DNA of 64,000 nt from Pelagicoccus sp. SDUM812005 (GCF_031127875.1 NZ_JARXIA010000003.1:186001-250000); one strand, 5' to 3'. Positions 45,649-54,898 are shown, numbered from the stretch's first letter. Notes: generated by a model from the sequence alone, not told the origin. Program-made: numbers and translations.

Positions 45649-48005
45649 GGATAGATCTGATATTTGTAGGCTACGCCGACACCAAGGGCGCTGAACTCGA
45701 TGCCGAATTGGATTTTATCCAAGCCAATGTTACCCGTGACTCCTTTGCAGGAGTCCACGTTGGTGAAGCCTTTGAAGGCGATGAAAAGAGGACCGGAGAC
45801 GCTGAAGGAGAACTCGAAGTCGCCGCAAGCTGCCCAGCGCCCGTAACCGATACAGGCCTCCGCGAGCGCCTCGACGAGGACCTCTGGTTTCAAGTTCAGG
45901 TTCATGGCGAACTCGTAGAAGCCGCAATTTTTTCCCGTACAATCGTTCAGTTCGAACCCGACCGAAACTCCGACGCTCGGGTTGACGTTGAGGTTCACGC
46001 CAGCGTCGATGACGATTTCGGCGATGAGGACCTTGAAGTCCGCTTGGAAGTGGATGAGCGGAGGACCCCAGATCTTCACGCGAATAACCGCTGACAGCTC
46101 GGCCTTGGTTTCCGCCTTTTTGCGACCGTTGGTGATCGGTTCCGAATCCTTATCGGGGCAGCAGTCTTGCATTTCCCCGCCAGAGGCTCCGACGGCCACA
46201 GCCACTTCGGCCCTCACGCGAGGGATTCGGTTCAATAGATTTTCGAATTTCTTTATCGCGCCTGAGGGGACTTTTCCGACTTCAGGGCCAGACAGCGAGA
46301 CGACGGCGCCCTCTTCGCAATCTTCGCATTCTTCGTCTTCGGCGCAGTCCTCGTCCTCGTCTGCGTCCTCGTCCGTATCTGAATCCTCGTCCGTGTCCGA
46401 ATCTGAGTCTGTATCAGAGTCCGAATCGGAGTCACCGTCGCTATCGGGCAAGTCAGAGTTATCGTCGCCATCGTCGTCGTCGCCCCCAGGAAGATCGGTG
46501 AAGTCGTCGGCGTCATCGTCGCCGTCACCGTCTCCGCCACCGCCGCCGCCGGAGCTGCCGGGATCCTGGCCATGCCAACCGGGTTGTCGCACGCCGACTC
46601 CGGGAATCGTCTCCAGGAACATTCCGTCGCTGGTGACCTGCATGGGGCCTGCGATCTCCCATTCGCCCACATCGTGGTCGAAGCTCCAAAGGGCGCTGCG
46701 TTCGCCCGGGGCTAGCTTTTCGCCGGTTTCGGGATCGGGCGTGTTTGGCAGCCGGATGGGGACAGGAACGTCGAAGTTGGTGGCGCCGTCGGTTTGGATC
46801 GTGATCACGAGCGGCAAGTTAAGCCCGGGGGGCAGCGCTTCCGGCAGGCGATCCGGGGCGACCGGGGCGATGCCCACGCGTCCGCCTCTGGTGCCGTCGT
46901 TTGCGAAGAGGGAGTTGGCTGGCACCCTGAGCTCCGTTCCTGCGAGTTCCGGACTCTCTTGGAGCAAGCTTGCTGAAGGTTCGATTTTCGTCTCCTCGGT
47001 CGTACTGACGGTTACGAGGGCTTCGGGTTGGATGTACGGTAGGTAGATGATTCCGCTGCCGCCACCGGCGGGGTTGTCGGTCTTGCCGGCCACCGCGGAC
47101 CAAGCTTTGCCGATAAAGGGATAGTAGCCGCTGTTCGGAAATCCTCCCGTGACGGGGCGACCATCGATGTTCACGAAGAACCTGCCCGCCGGAACAGGGC
47201 TGAGCTCGAACTTGCCTGAGGCGTCCGTGGTGGTGCGGGTGTTTTCTTCGTCGCCTACCACCTCGATAACGACTCCTTGCAGTGGCACGTTCTGGCCCTG
47301 CTCGTTTTTCTTGGACGCATAGACGGTGCCCACCACTCCGGTATTGACCACCGGCGTGTAGCTGAGCGTTTCGAAGTCGGCTCTGGCCAGAGCGGTCGTG
47401 GAGCCGTTGCCGTTGGGAGCGATGGGGCGCCCCAGGAAATCTTGCAAGCCGACTCCGTTGAAGGTGACGCGGATCCTCGCTCCGCTAGGGAGGTAGTCGA
47501 GGTAAAAGAGGGTGGCCTTGAGCCGATCGCTGGAAAGCTCGACGCGCGTAAGGAGTCGCTTGCCGGCGAAGGTTGCGTAGAAGTGGTCGTTGGTGAGAAC
47601 CGTATCCTCCTTCAACGGCATGGAGAAGCGCACGATCGTCTCGCGGGTCGGCGAGACTTTGAATTCCCCGTTCGCTGGCGAAAACTGGATGATCTGCGCG
47701 AGAGCGAGGGCGCCGGTGGGCTCCCTCTCGAGAATGAGTCGAACGAGATCTTCGACATCTGTGGAGGTCAGCAAGCCGTCTTTATTAACGTCCGCGAGGG
47801 AAGTGACTTCGGCAGGCAGAAACGCGATGCCCTGGAGGTGGCTGACCATGAGGGCGACGTCCTGAACGTTCGCGACACCATCCGTATTCAGGTCGCCGAG
47901 AATCGGATCTTCAGCTTTCGTCGCGGAGGCGAGTAGCAGGGGGGCGAAGAAGGCTACTAGGAGCCTCGCCTTGTGGAGGTTTCGAAGAACGGAAGAGAAG
48001 GGCAT
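45645..48005 (-). CDS. Exported protein: N-terminal dockerin, Ig, acidic linker, Cys-containing tail
   Basis: 786 residues. The signal ends at SATKA. Residues about 35-97 are a dockerin type I pair (GDLNTDGVANVQDVALMV and ADVNKDGLLTSTDVEDLV) with both calcium loops. A SbsA-type Ig domain (about 105-205) and a carboxypeptidase-regulatory-like domain (about 220-290) follow, then a region ending LWSFDHDVGEWEIAGPMQV, frequent in verrucomicrobial surface proteins. Residues about 495-570 are almost purely Asp/Ser/Glu/Thr (DSDSDTDSDSDTDED). The last about 220 residues contain paired Cys (MQDCCPD, DCTGKNCGF, ACIGYGRWAACG, VDSCKGV) and are probably disulfide bonded. The stop overlaps the next start. 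Confidence 0.82.
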   Translation of the reverse strand: MPFSSVLRNLHKARLLVAFFAPLLLASATKAEDPILGDLNTDGVANVQDVALMVSHLQGIAFLPAEVTSLADVNKDGLLTSTDVEDLVRLILEREPTGALALAQIIQFSPANGEFKVSPTRETIVRFSMPLKEDTVLTNDHFYATFAGKRLLTRVELSSDRLKATLFYLDYLPSGARIRVTFNGVGLQDFLGRPIAPNGNGSTTALARADFETLSYTPVVNTGVVGTVYASKKNEQGQNVPLQGVVIEVVGDEENTRTTTDASGKFELSPVPAGRFFVNIDGRPVTGGFPNSGYYPFIGKAWSAVAGKTDNPAGGGSGIIYLPYIQPEALVTVSTTEETKIEPSASLLQESPELAGTELRVPANSLFANDGTRGGRVGIAPVAPDRLPEALPPGLNLPLVITIQTDGATNFDVPVPIRLPNTPDPETGEKLAPGERSALWSFDHDVGEWEIAGPMQVTSDGMFLETIPGVGVRQPGWHGQDPGSSGGGGGGDGDGDDDADDFTDLPGGDDDDGDDNSDLPDSDGDSDSDSDTDSDSDTDEDSDTDEDADEDEDCAEDEECEDCEEGAVVSLSGPEVGKVPSGAIKKFENLLNRIPRVRAEVAVAVGASGGEMQDCCPDKDSEPITNGRKKAETKAELSAVIRVKIWGPPLIHFQADFKVLIAEIVIDAGVNLNVNPSVGVSVGFELNDCTGKNCGFYEFAMNLNLKPEVLVEALAEACIGYGRWAACGDFEFSFSVSGPLFIAFKGFTNVDSCKGVTGNIGLDKIQFGIEFSALGVGVAYKYQIYP

Positions 48006-48036
48006 GGCGATTTGGAAGGGAAGATTAGCCCATGGG

Positions 48037-49104
48037 TTAGGACGATTGTTTGACCTCTAGGTCTACGAAGGTGGCGGGGGACTCCGCGTCGAGCGGGAGG
48101 CGGAGTTCCACGGAATGGGATCCGTCTTGGTTGTCCGTATCGGAAACGTCGCTGGGAACGGCGGCTTCGAAGCTCTGGAGGTCTGAGGAGGAGCGCAGGC
48201 TCCAGTCCACGCCTGTGGCGCTTGAATCGCGTATGAACGAAACGACGAGCGCGGCGCTGCTTTCATCCCGTTCGACCTTTACCCTAGGTAAGCGGAGCAC
48301 CTCGGGTTTGTGGGGATTGAGTCCAAGCAGGTAGGCGAGCCCGTTGGCGATGCCGGAGTCGAGCGGATCGGAGTCGAAGGCGGCGTTGCTGGTGTCGCCG
48401 AAGTGGATGGAGCCGAAGCTGTCGTAATCGGTAATCTCGGACTCGTTATAGGCTTGGAAGGCTCCGATATCGAAGGTCTTTTCCAGGTCCGCATTGTCCA
48501 CCGCCACGAGAGTGAGGGGAAAAATCCCGGAGGTAGCGGGGGTCCAATCCAGGGGGAAGGGGCTCGCCGCTGCGGCGTCCAATTCGGTGCTGCCGGTGAG
48601 GAGCTGCAGGGACTTCAGGGATCCGTCCAAGTCGAAGGCGATGGACTCGAGGCTGAGTGTGTCGCCAAGCTCCAGCGACTGGTGGGGAAGGAAGTCCTGG
48701 GCGAGGACGGGAAAGGCGTTGGGCGAAGCCGTGACCACTTGGCCCGAGGCGTCGCTGGCGGTGACGTTTTCTAGGCTGATGGCCCCGTCTGCCGCTTCCA
48801 GTCCGTCGGAGAAAGTGATGCTGACCGTGCCGCTGGAGGCGATGGGAGCGCCCGTTTTAGAGTATACCACGAAGCGGTGGGCTCCGGACTCGATGACGGC
48901 CGATTGCACGTCGTGGTCGGAAGAGCCGTTGAAGAGCGGGAAGCCGATGGCGTCGAGCGGGCTGTCGGAGGTGACGTCGAATTGCAGGGCGACGCCAGTG
49001 GGATCGACGGCGAGATTGAAGGATACAGGAAGGTTGGCTTGGGCGACGCCTGCGAAGGCGATCGCAGCCAACGCGGAGGAAAGAACCCTGTTGCAATATT
49101 TCAT
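48037..49104 (-). CDS. Exported Ig-like protein, first gene of operon
   Basis: 355 residues. The signal peptide ends AFAGVAQA. The N-terminal half is a cohesin-like or Ig-like beta domain (PVSFNLAVDPTGVALQFDV and GTVSITFSDGLEAADGAISLENV). A cadherin-like stretch follows. The C-terminal GIANGLAYLLGLNP and WSLRSSSDLQSFE blocks recur in verrucomicrobial secreted proteins. A cohesin-like domain next to the dockerin gene (31 bp downstream) would make a docking pair. That is inference and needs a profile search. Confidence 0.7.
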   Translation of the reverse strand: MKYCNRVLSSALAAIAFAGVAQANLPVSFNLAVDPTGVALQFDVTSDSPLDAIGFPLFNGSSDHDVQSAVIESGAHRFVVYSKTGAPIASSGTVSITFSDGLEAADGAISLENVTASDASGQVVTASPNAFPVLAQDFLPHQSLELGDTLSLESIAFDLDGSLKSLQLLTGSTELDAAAASPFPLDWTPATSGIFPLTLVAVDNADLEKTFDIGAFQAYNESEITDYDSFGSIHFGDTSNAAFDSDPLDSGIANGLAYLLGLNPHKPEVLRLPRVKVERDESSAALVVSFIRDSSATGVDWSLRSSSDLQSFEAAVPSDVSDTDNQDGSHSVELRLPLDAESPATFVDLEVKQSS

Positions 49105-49525
49105 CGGGAGAGGCGCTGGTGAACAAGACCTCAGATCCGATTAGCAGTAATTGGGGGAGGCCAAAGAAGTAGGAAGGACTGTCTATAAAATGCGCTTTAG
49201 GGCCCCAAAACTCAACCTTATACTGCTAAAAAGATGTAAACTAGTAGCGTTTGTAACATGGGGTTAGCGCCTTTAGTATAATCTTGGTGACAGCTTGGTA
49301 TGATCTACGATCGTATTGAGTGATTACCCTTTGTTTCGGGCCTTATATAAACTTCGCTGCGGTCCGCTTTCCTCCGTTTGGGAGCCAGCTTTGCGAGGTA
49401 TGACCTTCTCTTTATGCTAGCGAGTCTTGGAGTTGGATGGTCGGGCGCTGAAATCCTGGGAAAAAGCTTGGAAGAAATGGCGTTGCGCTGGGGCGTCGGC
49501 TCGCTAGGGCCTTAGCTGCTTCCAA
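49105..49525. other. Divergent intergenic region
   Basis: 421 bp without a credible gene. It separates the exported operon (minus) from the methyltransferase gene (plus). A TATAAT sits at 49277-49282 and TATACT at 49219-49224 on the plus strand, but no well-spaced -35 box was seen. No riboswitch or RNA gene was recognised. Confidence 0.5.
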
Positions 49526-50713
49526 ATGTTAAATCCTGAGATAAAGAAATTCATAGCCAAGCACGCGAAGAAAAGCCCTGAGGAGCTGGCCTTGATGGCG
49601 GGGCGTTATCCGGATCTGCCGATGCCGTTTATTGCCCAGCAGGTGAAGGGGCGCAGTCGCACGCGTTCGAAACTGCCCAGTTGGCATGCGAACGAGGACG
49701 TGGTTTTTCCGAAGTCTCTGGCCTTGGAGCAATGCACCTCGGAAGCGGTAGCGCGCTTTCGGGCGGGTCTGTTGGACGCGGGCGGGACCGCCTTCGATTT
49801 GACGGGGGGCTACGGGGTGGACGCCCGCTTTTTGGCGGAACGCTTCGCTCGCTACCTCTACCACGAGCGCGATGAGGAATTGGCAGCGATCGCGGCCGCG
49901 AATTTTAGGGTCTTTGGCTTGGCGGATAGGGTGGCTGTGGCGCATGCCGACGGCGTCGAGAAATTGAGGGCTCATGAAGGGGATTTGGACCTTATTTTCG
50001 TAGATCCGGCCCGCCGCGACAGCCGGAGCTATCGGATCTCCGCCTTGGAAGGTTGCGAGCCGAATATCTTGCAGGAATGGGACTTTTTGCTGGGGAGGGC
50101 TCGCCGAGTGGCGGTGAAGACCTCTCCGGGCTTGGACGTGTCGAGTTTGCTGTCTGACTTGGCCGGAGTGGAGGCGGTGTACGTGATCTCGGTCGAAAAC
50201 GACTGCAAGGAGCTCTTCGCCGTCGCTCGCAAGGACTTCGCGGGCGAGGCGCGTATCCATTGCGTGAATATCCGGAAGGACGGATCGGTGGATGAACTTT
50301 CCTTCTTCTTGTCCGAAGAAAAGGAGGCTGACGGGGAGTTTGCCGCTCCGGGCCGGTTCTTGCTGGAGCCGAATGCGTCTATCATGAAGGCGGGCGGCTT
50401 TAAGGCCGTATCCAAAAAATGGAACTTGAAAGCCTTGAATCCGCGAACGCGACTCTACGGCTGCGATGAGCCGCCAGAGGATTTTCAGGGTCGAGTCTTC
50501 GAGATCCTGGACGATGTGCCGATCGGCGGCAAGGAGACGAAGAAGCTCTTTCCCAAGAAGAAGGCGAACGTGATTTCGCGAAACAGTGGGATGACTGCGG
50601 AAGAGTTGCGCAAGAAGTTGGGCTTGAAGGAAGGTGGAGAGCTGTTTGCCATCGGAGCGGCCGTGACGGGCGTGGGACGTCGCCTGTACGCCTGCAAGCT
50701 GGTTCGAAATTAG
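49526..50713 (+). CDS. Class I SAM methyltransferase with THUMP-like domain
   Basis: 395 residues, cytosolic. The Rossmann motif I is FDLTGGYGVDARFLAERF, motif II has an acidic residue in YHERDEELAA, and the catalytic-like LIFVDPARRDSRSYR follows. The C-terminal part (about 300-395) matches the THUMP-like domain with RNSGMTAEELRKKLGLKEGG. Relatives are predicted RNA-modifying enzymes. The substrate is unknown. It is followed 20 bp later by the HugZ-like gene. Confidence 0.88.
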   Translation: MLNPEIKKFIAKHAKKSPEELALMAGRYPDLPMPFIAQQVKGRSRTRSKLPSWHANEDVVFPKSLALEQCTSEAVARFRAGLLDAGGTAFDLTGGYGVDARFLAERFARYLYHERDEELAAIAAANFRVFGLADRVAVAHADGVEKLRAHEGDLDLIFVDPARRDSRSYRISALEGCEPNILQEWDFLLGRARRVAVKTSPGLDVSSLLSDLAGVEAVYVISVENDCKELFAVARKDFAGEARIHCVNIRKDGSVDELSFFLSEEKEADGEFAAPGRFLLEPNASIMKAGGFKAVSKKWNLKALNPRTRLYGCDEPPEDFQGRVFEILDDVPIGGKETKKLFPKKKANVISRNSGMTAEELRKKLGLKEGGELFAIGAAVTGVGRRLYACKLVRN

Positions 50714-50733
50714 AACGAATAGGTAGTTAGGGT

Positions 50734-51258
50734 ATGGATACTGAAAATCGGGATGAGTTGGAATGGGCGAAACGGGAACTGGCGGCCTTGCGGGAGTCGG
50801 TGCGTAGTTGCGTCTTGGCGACAGCATCATCGAGCGGGCAGCCTCTTTCCAGCTACGCTCCGGTGTTTATCGACGAGGCAGGTGACTTTTTCGTCTACGT
50901 GAGCGCCATGGCGAAACACTACGCCCACTTGAAGAAAACGGGGAAGGCGAGCTTGAGCCTTATCGAGGACGAATCGGTTGCGCTGGAGTTGTTCGCTCGG
51001 AAGCGCGTGACGGTCGACTGCGAGGCGGAACTGATGAAGCGCGACTCGGCTCCCTGGATAGCGGCGATGGCGGGACTGGAGGCACGTCACGGCGCCACGG
51101 TGGGATACCTGAAGGGCTTACTCGACTTCGACTTGTTTCGCCTGCGGCCGTCGGAAGGCAGGCTGGTCCTAGGATTCGGCAAGGCCTACCGCGTGTCTGG
51201 GCCGGGTCTCGCGGAGGTGGCCTTTCTGGGCGCCGGCGGCCATCGCAGCGCTAAGTAA
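50734..51258 (+). CDS. HugZ-like pyridoxamine 5'-phosphate oxidase family protein
   Basis: 174 residues with a split-barrel flavin fold. SCVLATASSSGQPLSSYAPVF, FFVYVSAMAKHYAHLKKTGKA and LIEDES match the HugZ/HutZ family, some of which degrade heme. LFARKRVTVDCEAELM and FRLRPSEGRLVLGFGKAYRV complete the domain. The heme-ligand His near the C-terminus of HugZ is not obvious, so the activity is uncertain. Confidence 0.82.
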   Translation: MDTENRDELEWAKRELAALRESVRSCVLATASSSGQPLSSYAPVFIDEAGDFFVYVSAMAKHYAHLKKTGKASLSLIEDESVALELFARKRVTVDCEAELMKRDSAPWIAAMAGLEARHGATVGYLKGLLDFDLFRLRPSEGRLVLGFGKAYRVSGPGLAEVAFLGAGGHRSAK

Positions 51259-51268
51259 AGGGCGAAGC

Positions 51269-51700
51269 TTAGGGTTCGTCTTCCTCTGCGACTTCGGGAA
51301 AGGCAGCCCGTAGTTCGTCGTCGATCGGCATCGGGTGGCCGTTGCTGCGGTCGATGTAGACCCAATCGGATTCGCCGCTGGCGACGACCATCTGGTCGTC
51401 GGCCCGCACGAACTTGTAGCGTCGCAGGGCGCTCGCTTTGCGCATCTCGTGGGGCCAGGTGTAGACGATGAGCTGTTGGCCTTCGAGGGCAGGGCGGTGG
51501 TACTTGATGAAGTGGCTGCGGATGACCCAAGTGGCGCCCAGCTCGTCGAGACGTTTTGCGTCGTAGCCGACCGCTTTGGAATGGGCGTAGGCGATGTCCT
51601 GCATCCATTGCACGTAGACGACGTTGTTCACGTGCCTGTTGGCGTCGATGTGGGAGGAGGAGACCTTGATCCGGTGCTTGAAGATTCCTTGTTCGATCAT
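51269..51700 (-). CDS. Acyl-CoA thioesterase (4HBT/YbgC-like)
   Basis: 143 residues with a hotdog fold. IDANRHVNNVVYVQWMQDIA is the active region with Asp and the Asn-x-x-Tyr signature. IRSHFIKYHRPALEGQQLIV and VYIDRSNGHPMPI follow. It hydrolyses acyl-CoA by family; the chain preference is unknown. It is convergent with the HugZ-like gene, 10 bp apart. Confidence 0.88.
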   Translation of the reverse strand: MIEQGIFKHRIKVSSSHIDANRHVNNVVYVQWMQDIAYAHSKAVGYDAKRLDELGATWVIRSHFIKYHRPALEGQQLIVYTWPHEMRKASALRRYKFVRADDQMVVASGESDWVYIDRSNGHPMPIDDELRAAFPEVAEEDEP

Positions 51701-51823
51701 GCTGTTGGGAGTTGGCAGCCCAGCTTAGGAGATGGCCTTGACTGGTACAATTCTCATTTGGGAGAGCCACGCATAATCGCATTTGCTTCCAATCTCGCAG
51801 CGCCTCGCTAATACCTCTTGAGC

Positions 51824-52600
51824 ATGCCCCGCTTACTTTTCCCTGTATTCGCTCTATTGCTCGCTAGTTTCCTCGCTTCCTGCGCAAAGGAAACGGCTCC
51901 TCAACAGGACGAGCGCCTTTTCGAGCTCCGCGTCTACCATCCTTTTCCCGGCAAGCTGGAGGCCTTGCACGATCGCTTTCGAAACCATACCTTGGCCCTC
52001 TTCGAAAAGCATGGAATGCAGCACGTCGGGTATTGGGTCACTGACGGTGCGGATCCGAAACTGGTGTACCTCGTAGCCTTCGCGGACCAGGCGGAGAAGG
52101 AGCAAGCGTGGAAGGGCTTCCTCGCCGACCCTGACTGGAAGGCTGCCTATGCGGAGTCGATCAAGGCGGGGCGGCTAGTGGAGAGGGTCGATAGTTCCTT
52201 GCTGCGGACCACGGACTTCAGTCCGGCGATCGTTCAGGAGTCGGTTGAGCCGGCCCGCGTGTTCGAATTGCGTCGCTATCAAGCGAGCGAAGGGAATCTC
52301 GCCTCCTTGGACGAGCGTTTCCGTAGCGCTACCATGGATCTGTTCGCCAAGCATGGAGCGAGCAATCTCGTCTACTTCCATCCGGCGGACGGGGAGCCTG
52401 GGGCGGAGGATACCTTGATCTACTTGCTTGCTTACGAGTCGGAAGCGGCTCGAGAGCGGATGTGGGAGGCGTTTCGCAAGGACCCCGAATGGATACAGGC
52501 GAAAACGGCGTCCGAAGCGAAGGCGGGCGGACCGCTGACGGCGAAGGGCGGCGTAACGAGCCAGATCTTGCGTCCTGTCGACTACTCGAAAATCCGATGA
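51824..52600 (+). CDS. Double NIPSNAP-domain lipoprotein
   Basis: 258 residues from the ATG at 51824 (a TTG two codons upstream is also open). The lipoprotein signal is LLLASFLASC. Two NIPSNAP (dimeric alpha/beta barrel) domains follow, FELRVYHPFPGKLEALHDRF and FELRRYQASEGNLASLDERF, each with VYLVAF/IYLLAY and WKGF/WEAFRKDP. It is anchored in the envelope. NIPSNAP proteins with this signal are common in Planctomycetes and Verrucomicrobia, where their role is unknown. Confidence 0.88.
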   Translation: MPRLLFPVFALLLASFLASCAKETAPQQDERLFELRVYHPFPGKLEALHDRFRNHTLALFEKHGMQHVGYWVTDGADPKLVYLVAFADQAEKEQAWKGFLADPDWKAAYAESIKAGRLVERVDSSLLRTTDFSPAIVQESVEPARVFELRRYQASEGNLASLDERFRSATMDLFAKHGASNLVYFHPADGEPGAEDTLIYLLAYESEAARERMWEAFRKDPEWIQAKTASEAKAGGPLTAKGGVTSQILRPVDYSKIR

Positions 52601-52699
52601 TCGCAGTACGGTGATGGATTGCTTTAAGAGAAGGCAGGCCTGCTGCGGCGTTTCTGTTTATCGTTCCACCGTTTTATCAAGCCACGACCTATTGACCCT

Positions 52700-53752
52700 A
52701 TGAAGTATCTGTTGAAGTTTTGTTTAGTTGGAGTCGTATCCGCACTTTCCTTACAGTCGTCTTTATCCGCCCAGAATTGGGTCTCGCTATTCGACGGAAA
52801 GAGTTTCGAGGGGTGGCGTATCAATGAGCGACCCGAGTCCTGGGCGATCGAGGACGGGGCCTTGGTGACGCGCGGGGAGCGTTCCCATATCTTCTACGAC
52901 GGAGAGGTGGCCAATCACGACTTCCGGAATTTCGTTTTCGAGGCGGAGGTGATGACCTCGCCCGGATCGAATTCGGGGATTTATGTCCACACTCGCTTTC
53001 AGGACGAAGGCTGGCCAGCGGCTGGTTACGAATGCCAAGTGATCAATTCGAATCCTGCTGGTCCAGCCAAGTACGTTGAGCGCAAGATGACGGGCAGCAT
53101 CTATGCGGTGCGCAATGTCTGGAAAGCGCCGGCGAGCGACAACGTTTGGTTCAAGTATCGGATCCACGTATCGGGAAAGACGATACGAACCTATATCGAT
53201 GGACGATTGATTTGCGAGTATACGGAGCCGGAGAATGCCTGGCGTCCCGACGACAAGAAGCAGCGCTTGCTGAGCTCAGGAACCTTCGCCTTGCAGGCCC
53301 ACGATCCGGGAAGCGTCGTGCGCTTCCGCAATATCCGAGTGAAGCTCTTGCCAGACGATGCGAAGAGCTCCGGCATGGCGGAGAAGGATCGGGAGTTCGA
53401 TCGCCTTCTAACCCAATTCGCCAACAGCAACCACCCCTTGATCGATATTGGGATATCCACGCCTTCGCTCGACTATGCGGCGGAGCAGGCCAGTGAAAGC
53501 CGCATGCTGGGCGTAAGCGTCATCGATGCGGACCTGTCTAGAGGGCCGGCCAGCTTGCTGGTTGTGAACGACCGGGAGAGCGCTCCTGACGTCGAGGCCT
53601 TGAAGGCCGCCAAGGCCCGAGGCTGCAAGATCGTCTTTTCCTCCGGCGGCGCTACCAAGCTGGACCGCTCCCGGATCAAGGCTCGCTTGCTGGCGATGGA
53701 GGCGGCGGAGCTTTCCTGGGATGACCTGTGGGTCCCCGGTAAGGAGCTCTAG
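52700..53752 (+). CDS. DUF1080 (3-keto-disaccharide hydrolase-like) exported protein
   Basis: 350 residues. The signal ends SSLSA. Residues about 25-215 are the DUF1080 lectin-like sandwich: WVSLFDGKSFEGWRIN, SNSGIYVHTRFQ, GYECQVINS and TGSIYAVRN. Some members cleave 3-keto-glycosides or bind sugars. About 130 C-terminal residues (LIDIGISTPSLDYAAEQA...) form an extra domain I do not recognise. It lies beside the sugar locus and ends overlapping the regulator's stop by 4 bp. Confidence 0.85.
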   Translation: MKYLLKFCLVGVVSALSLQSSLSAQNWVSLFDGKSFEGWRINERPESWAIEDGALVTRGERSHIFYDGEVANHDFRNFVFEAEVMTSPGSNSGIYVHTRFQDEGWPAAGYECQVINSNPAGPAKYVERKMTGSIYAVRNVWKAPASDNVWFKYRIHVSGKTIRTYIDGRLICEYTEPENAWRPDDKKQRLLSSGTFALQAHDPGSVVRFRNIRVKLLPDDAKSSGMAEKDREFDRLLTQFANSNHPLIDIGISTPSLDYAAEQASESRMLGVSVIDADLSRGPASLLVVNDRESAPDVEALKAAKARGCKIVFSSGGATKLDRSRIKARLLAMEAAELSWDDLWVPGKEL

Positions 53753-54684
53753 GCGACGTTCGAGTGGGCGCGCCGGTAGGCGACCGGGCTCATGTTTTGC
53801 GAGGCCTTGAACTGCCGCGTGAAGTAGTTGCTGTCGTTGAAGCCGACTTCGAAGGCGATTTCCGATACGGATAGCTTGGTGCTCATGAGCAGTGTCATGG
53901 CCTTCTGGATACGAAGCTGCAGGAGATAGTTGATCGGCGTTTCACCGGTCGCGGTGCGAAAGACCCGCATGAAGTTGGCCCGCGACATGTGAGCCATTGC
54001 GGCGAAGTCCTCTACTTTCCATTGCTTGGAGAAGTCGTCCTCGATGCAGCCGATGACCTTGGCGACGCGCAGGAGCGCTTCCGCGTTGGTAGAGTCGCTG
54101 TCCTGGTAGAGACGCGACAGGTAGACGACCAGCTCCACGAACTTGGCGAACATGGCGGCCTCGTAGCCTTCGAGTTTGCGCTTCACTTCCTGGTCGAGTT
54201 CGAGGGCGATGCGTTCCGAGTGGGCGAGGGCTTTCCGGTTGAGATGGAGGTGGCTGGTGAAGCGGTGCTGCTTTCTGAAGAGGGGTTCCAGCAGGAAGAG
54301 GGCGCGGTAGCCGGGAATCTTGCGCAGCCGAGCTTCCGGAAGGTTGAGGAGCTCCGGGTCGAACATGATGTTCGTCATCTCCAGGTTTTGCAGGTCGTAG
54401 TAGTAGTGGCTTTGGTGTCCTTGCAGGACGAATACGTCGCCGGTGGTCACTGGAAACTCCGACCCTTCCAGCCAGTGCATGGCGCTGCCGTTGGTGATGA
54501 GGGCGAGTTCGCAGAAGTCGTGAGTGTGGCGAACCTCGGTCAAATCGTGCTCGTGCGTGATTTCGCTGTCGGCCCCGGCCTTGATGCGTCGCACGGTGAG
54601 GGGGTGCTGGGGGTTGTCGAAATAGTTGGCCCCTTCGGCCACGACCTCGGCGGGGAGAACTTTGTTTTGCTCCTTCGTGCTCAT
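53749..54684 (-). CDS. AraC family transcriptional regulator
   Basis: 311 residues. The N-terminal cupin has HTHDFCELALITNG (His/Glu sugar-binding type) and GDVFVLQGHQSHYY. The C-terminal double helix-turn-helix (about 210-305) has WKVEDFAAMAHMSRANFMRVF and VSEIAFEVGFNDSNYFTRQF. It resembles RhaS-type sugar-responsive activators. It is divergent from xylB with 214 bp between, so it probably controls the xylose genes. That is inferred from position. Confidence 0.9.
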   Translation of the reverse strand: MSTKEQNKVLPAEVVAEGANYFDNPQHPLTVRRIKAGADSEITHEHDLTEVRHTHDFCELALITNGSAMHWLEGSEFPVTTGDVFVLQGHQSHYYYDLQNLEMTNIMFDPELLNLPEARLRKIPGYRALFLLEPLFRKQHRFTSHLHLNRKALAHSERIALELDQEVKRKLEGYEAAMFAKFVELVVYLSRLYQDSDSTNAEALLRVAKVIGCIEDDFSKQWKVEDFAAMAHMSRANFMRVFRTATGETPINYLLQLRIQKAMTLLMSTKLSVSEIAFEVGFNDSNYFTRQFKASQNMSPVAYRRAHSNVA

Positions 54685-54898
54685 AGTTTCGGTAAAAGGG
54701 TCTGTGGCTGCGGGGATTTTAAAGGGTGTGTTGCTGGTTGTAGATGTGTAAGTTGTTTATCCACAATGGAAAACACGTTCGATTCTCGCTCGGGTTCGAG
54801 CTTGAGACGATAATGCTAATAATTGAGCAAATGTTAAAGGCGGAATTTTGCTTTTCCTGCCATAATGGTCGTCCTTTACCCGAAAACCCTCTCAGCAC
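54685..54898. promoter_or_regulatory. Regulator-xylB control region
   Basis: 214 bp between divergent genes. An inverted pair TGCT/AGCA occurs in TGCTAATAATTGAGCA. I cannot assign promoters or an AraC half-site pair with confidence. The leader before xylB lacks a Shine-Dalgarno. Confidence 0.45.

Noticed and set aside
45645-48005. Cellulosome component
   Set aside because: A dockerin is present, but no glycosidase, scaffoldin or repeated cohesins lie nearby. It is treated as a surface protein.
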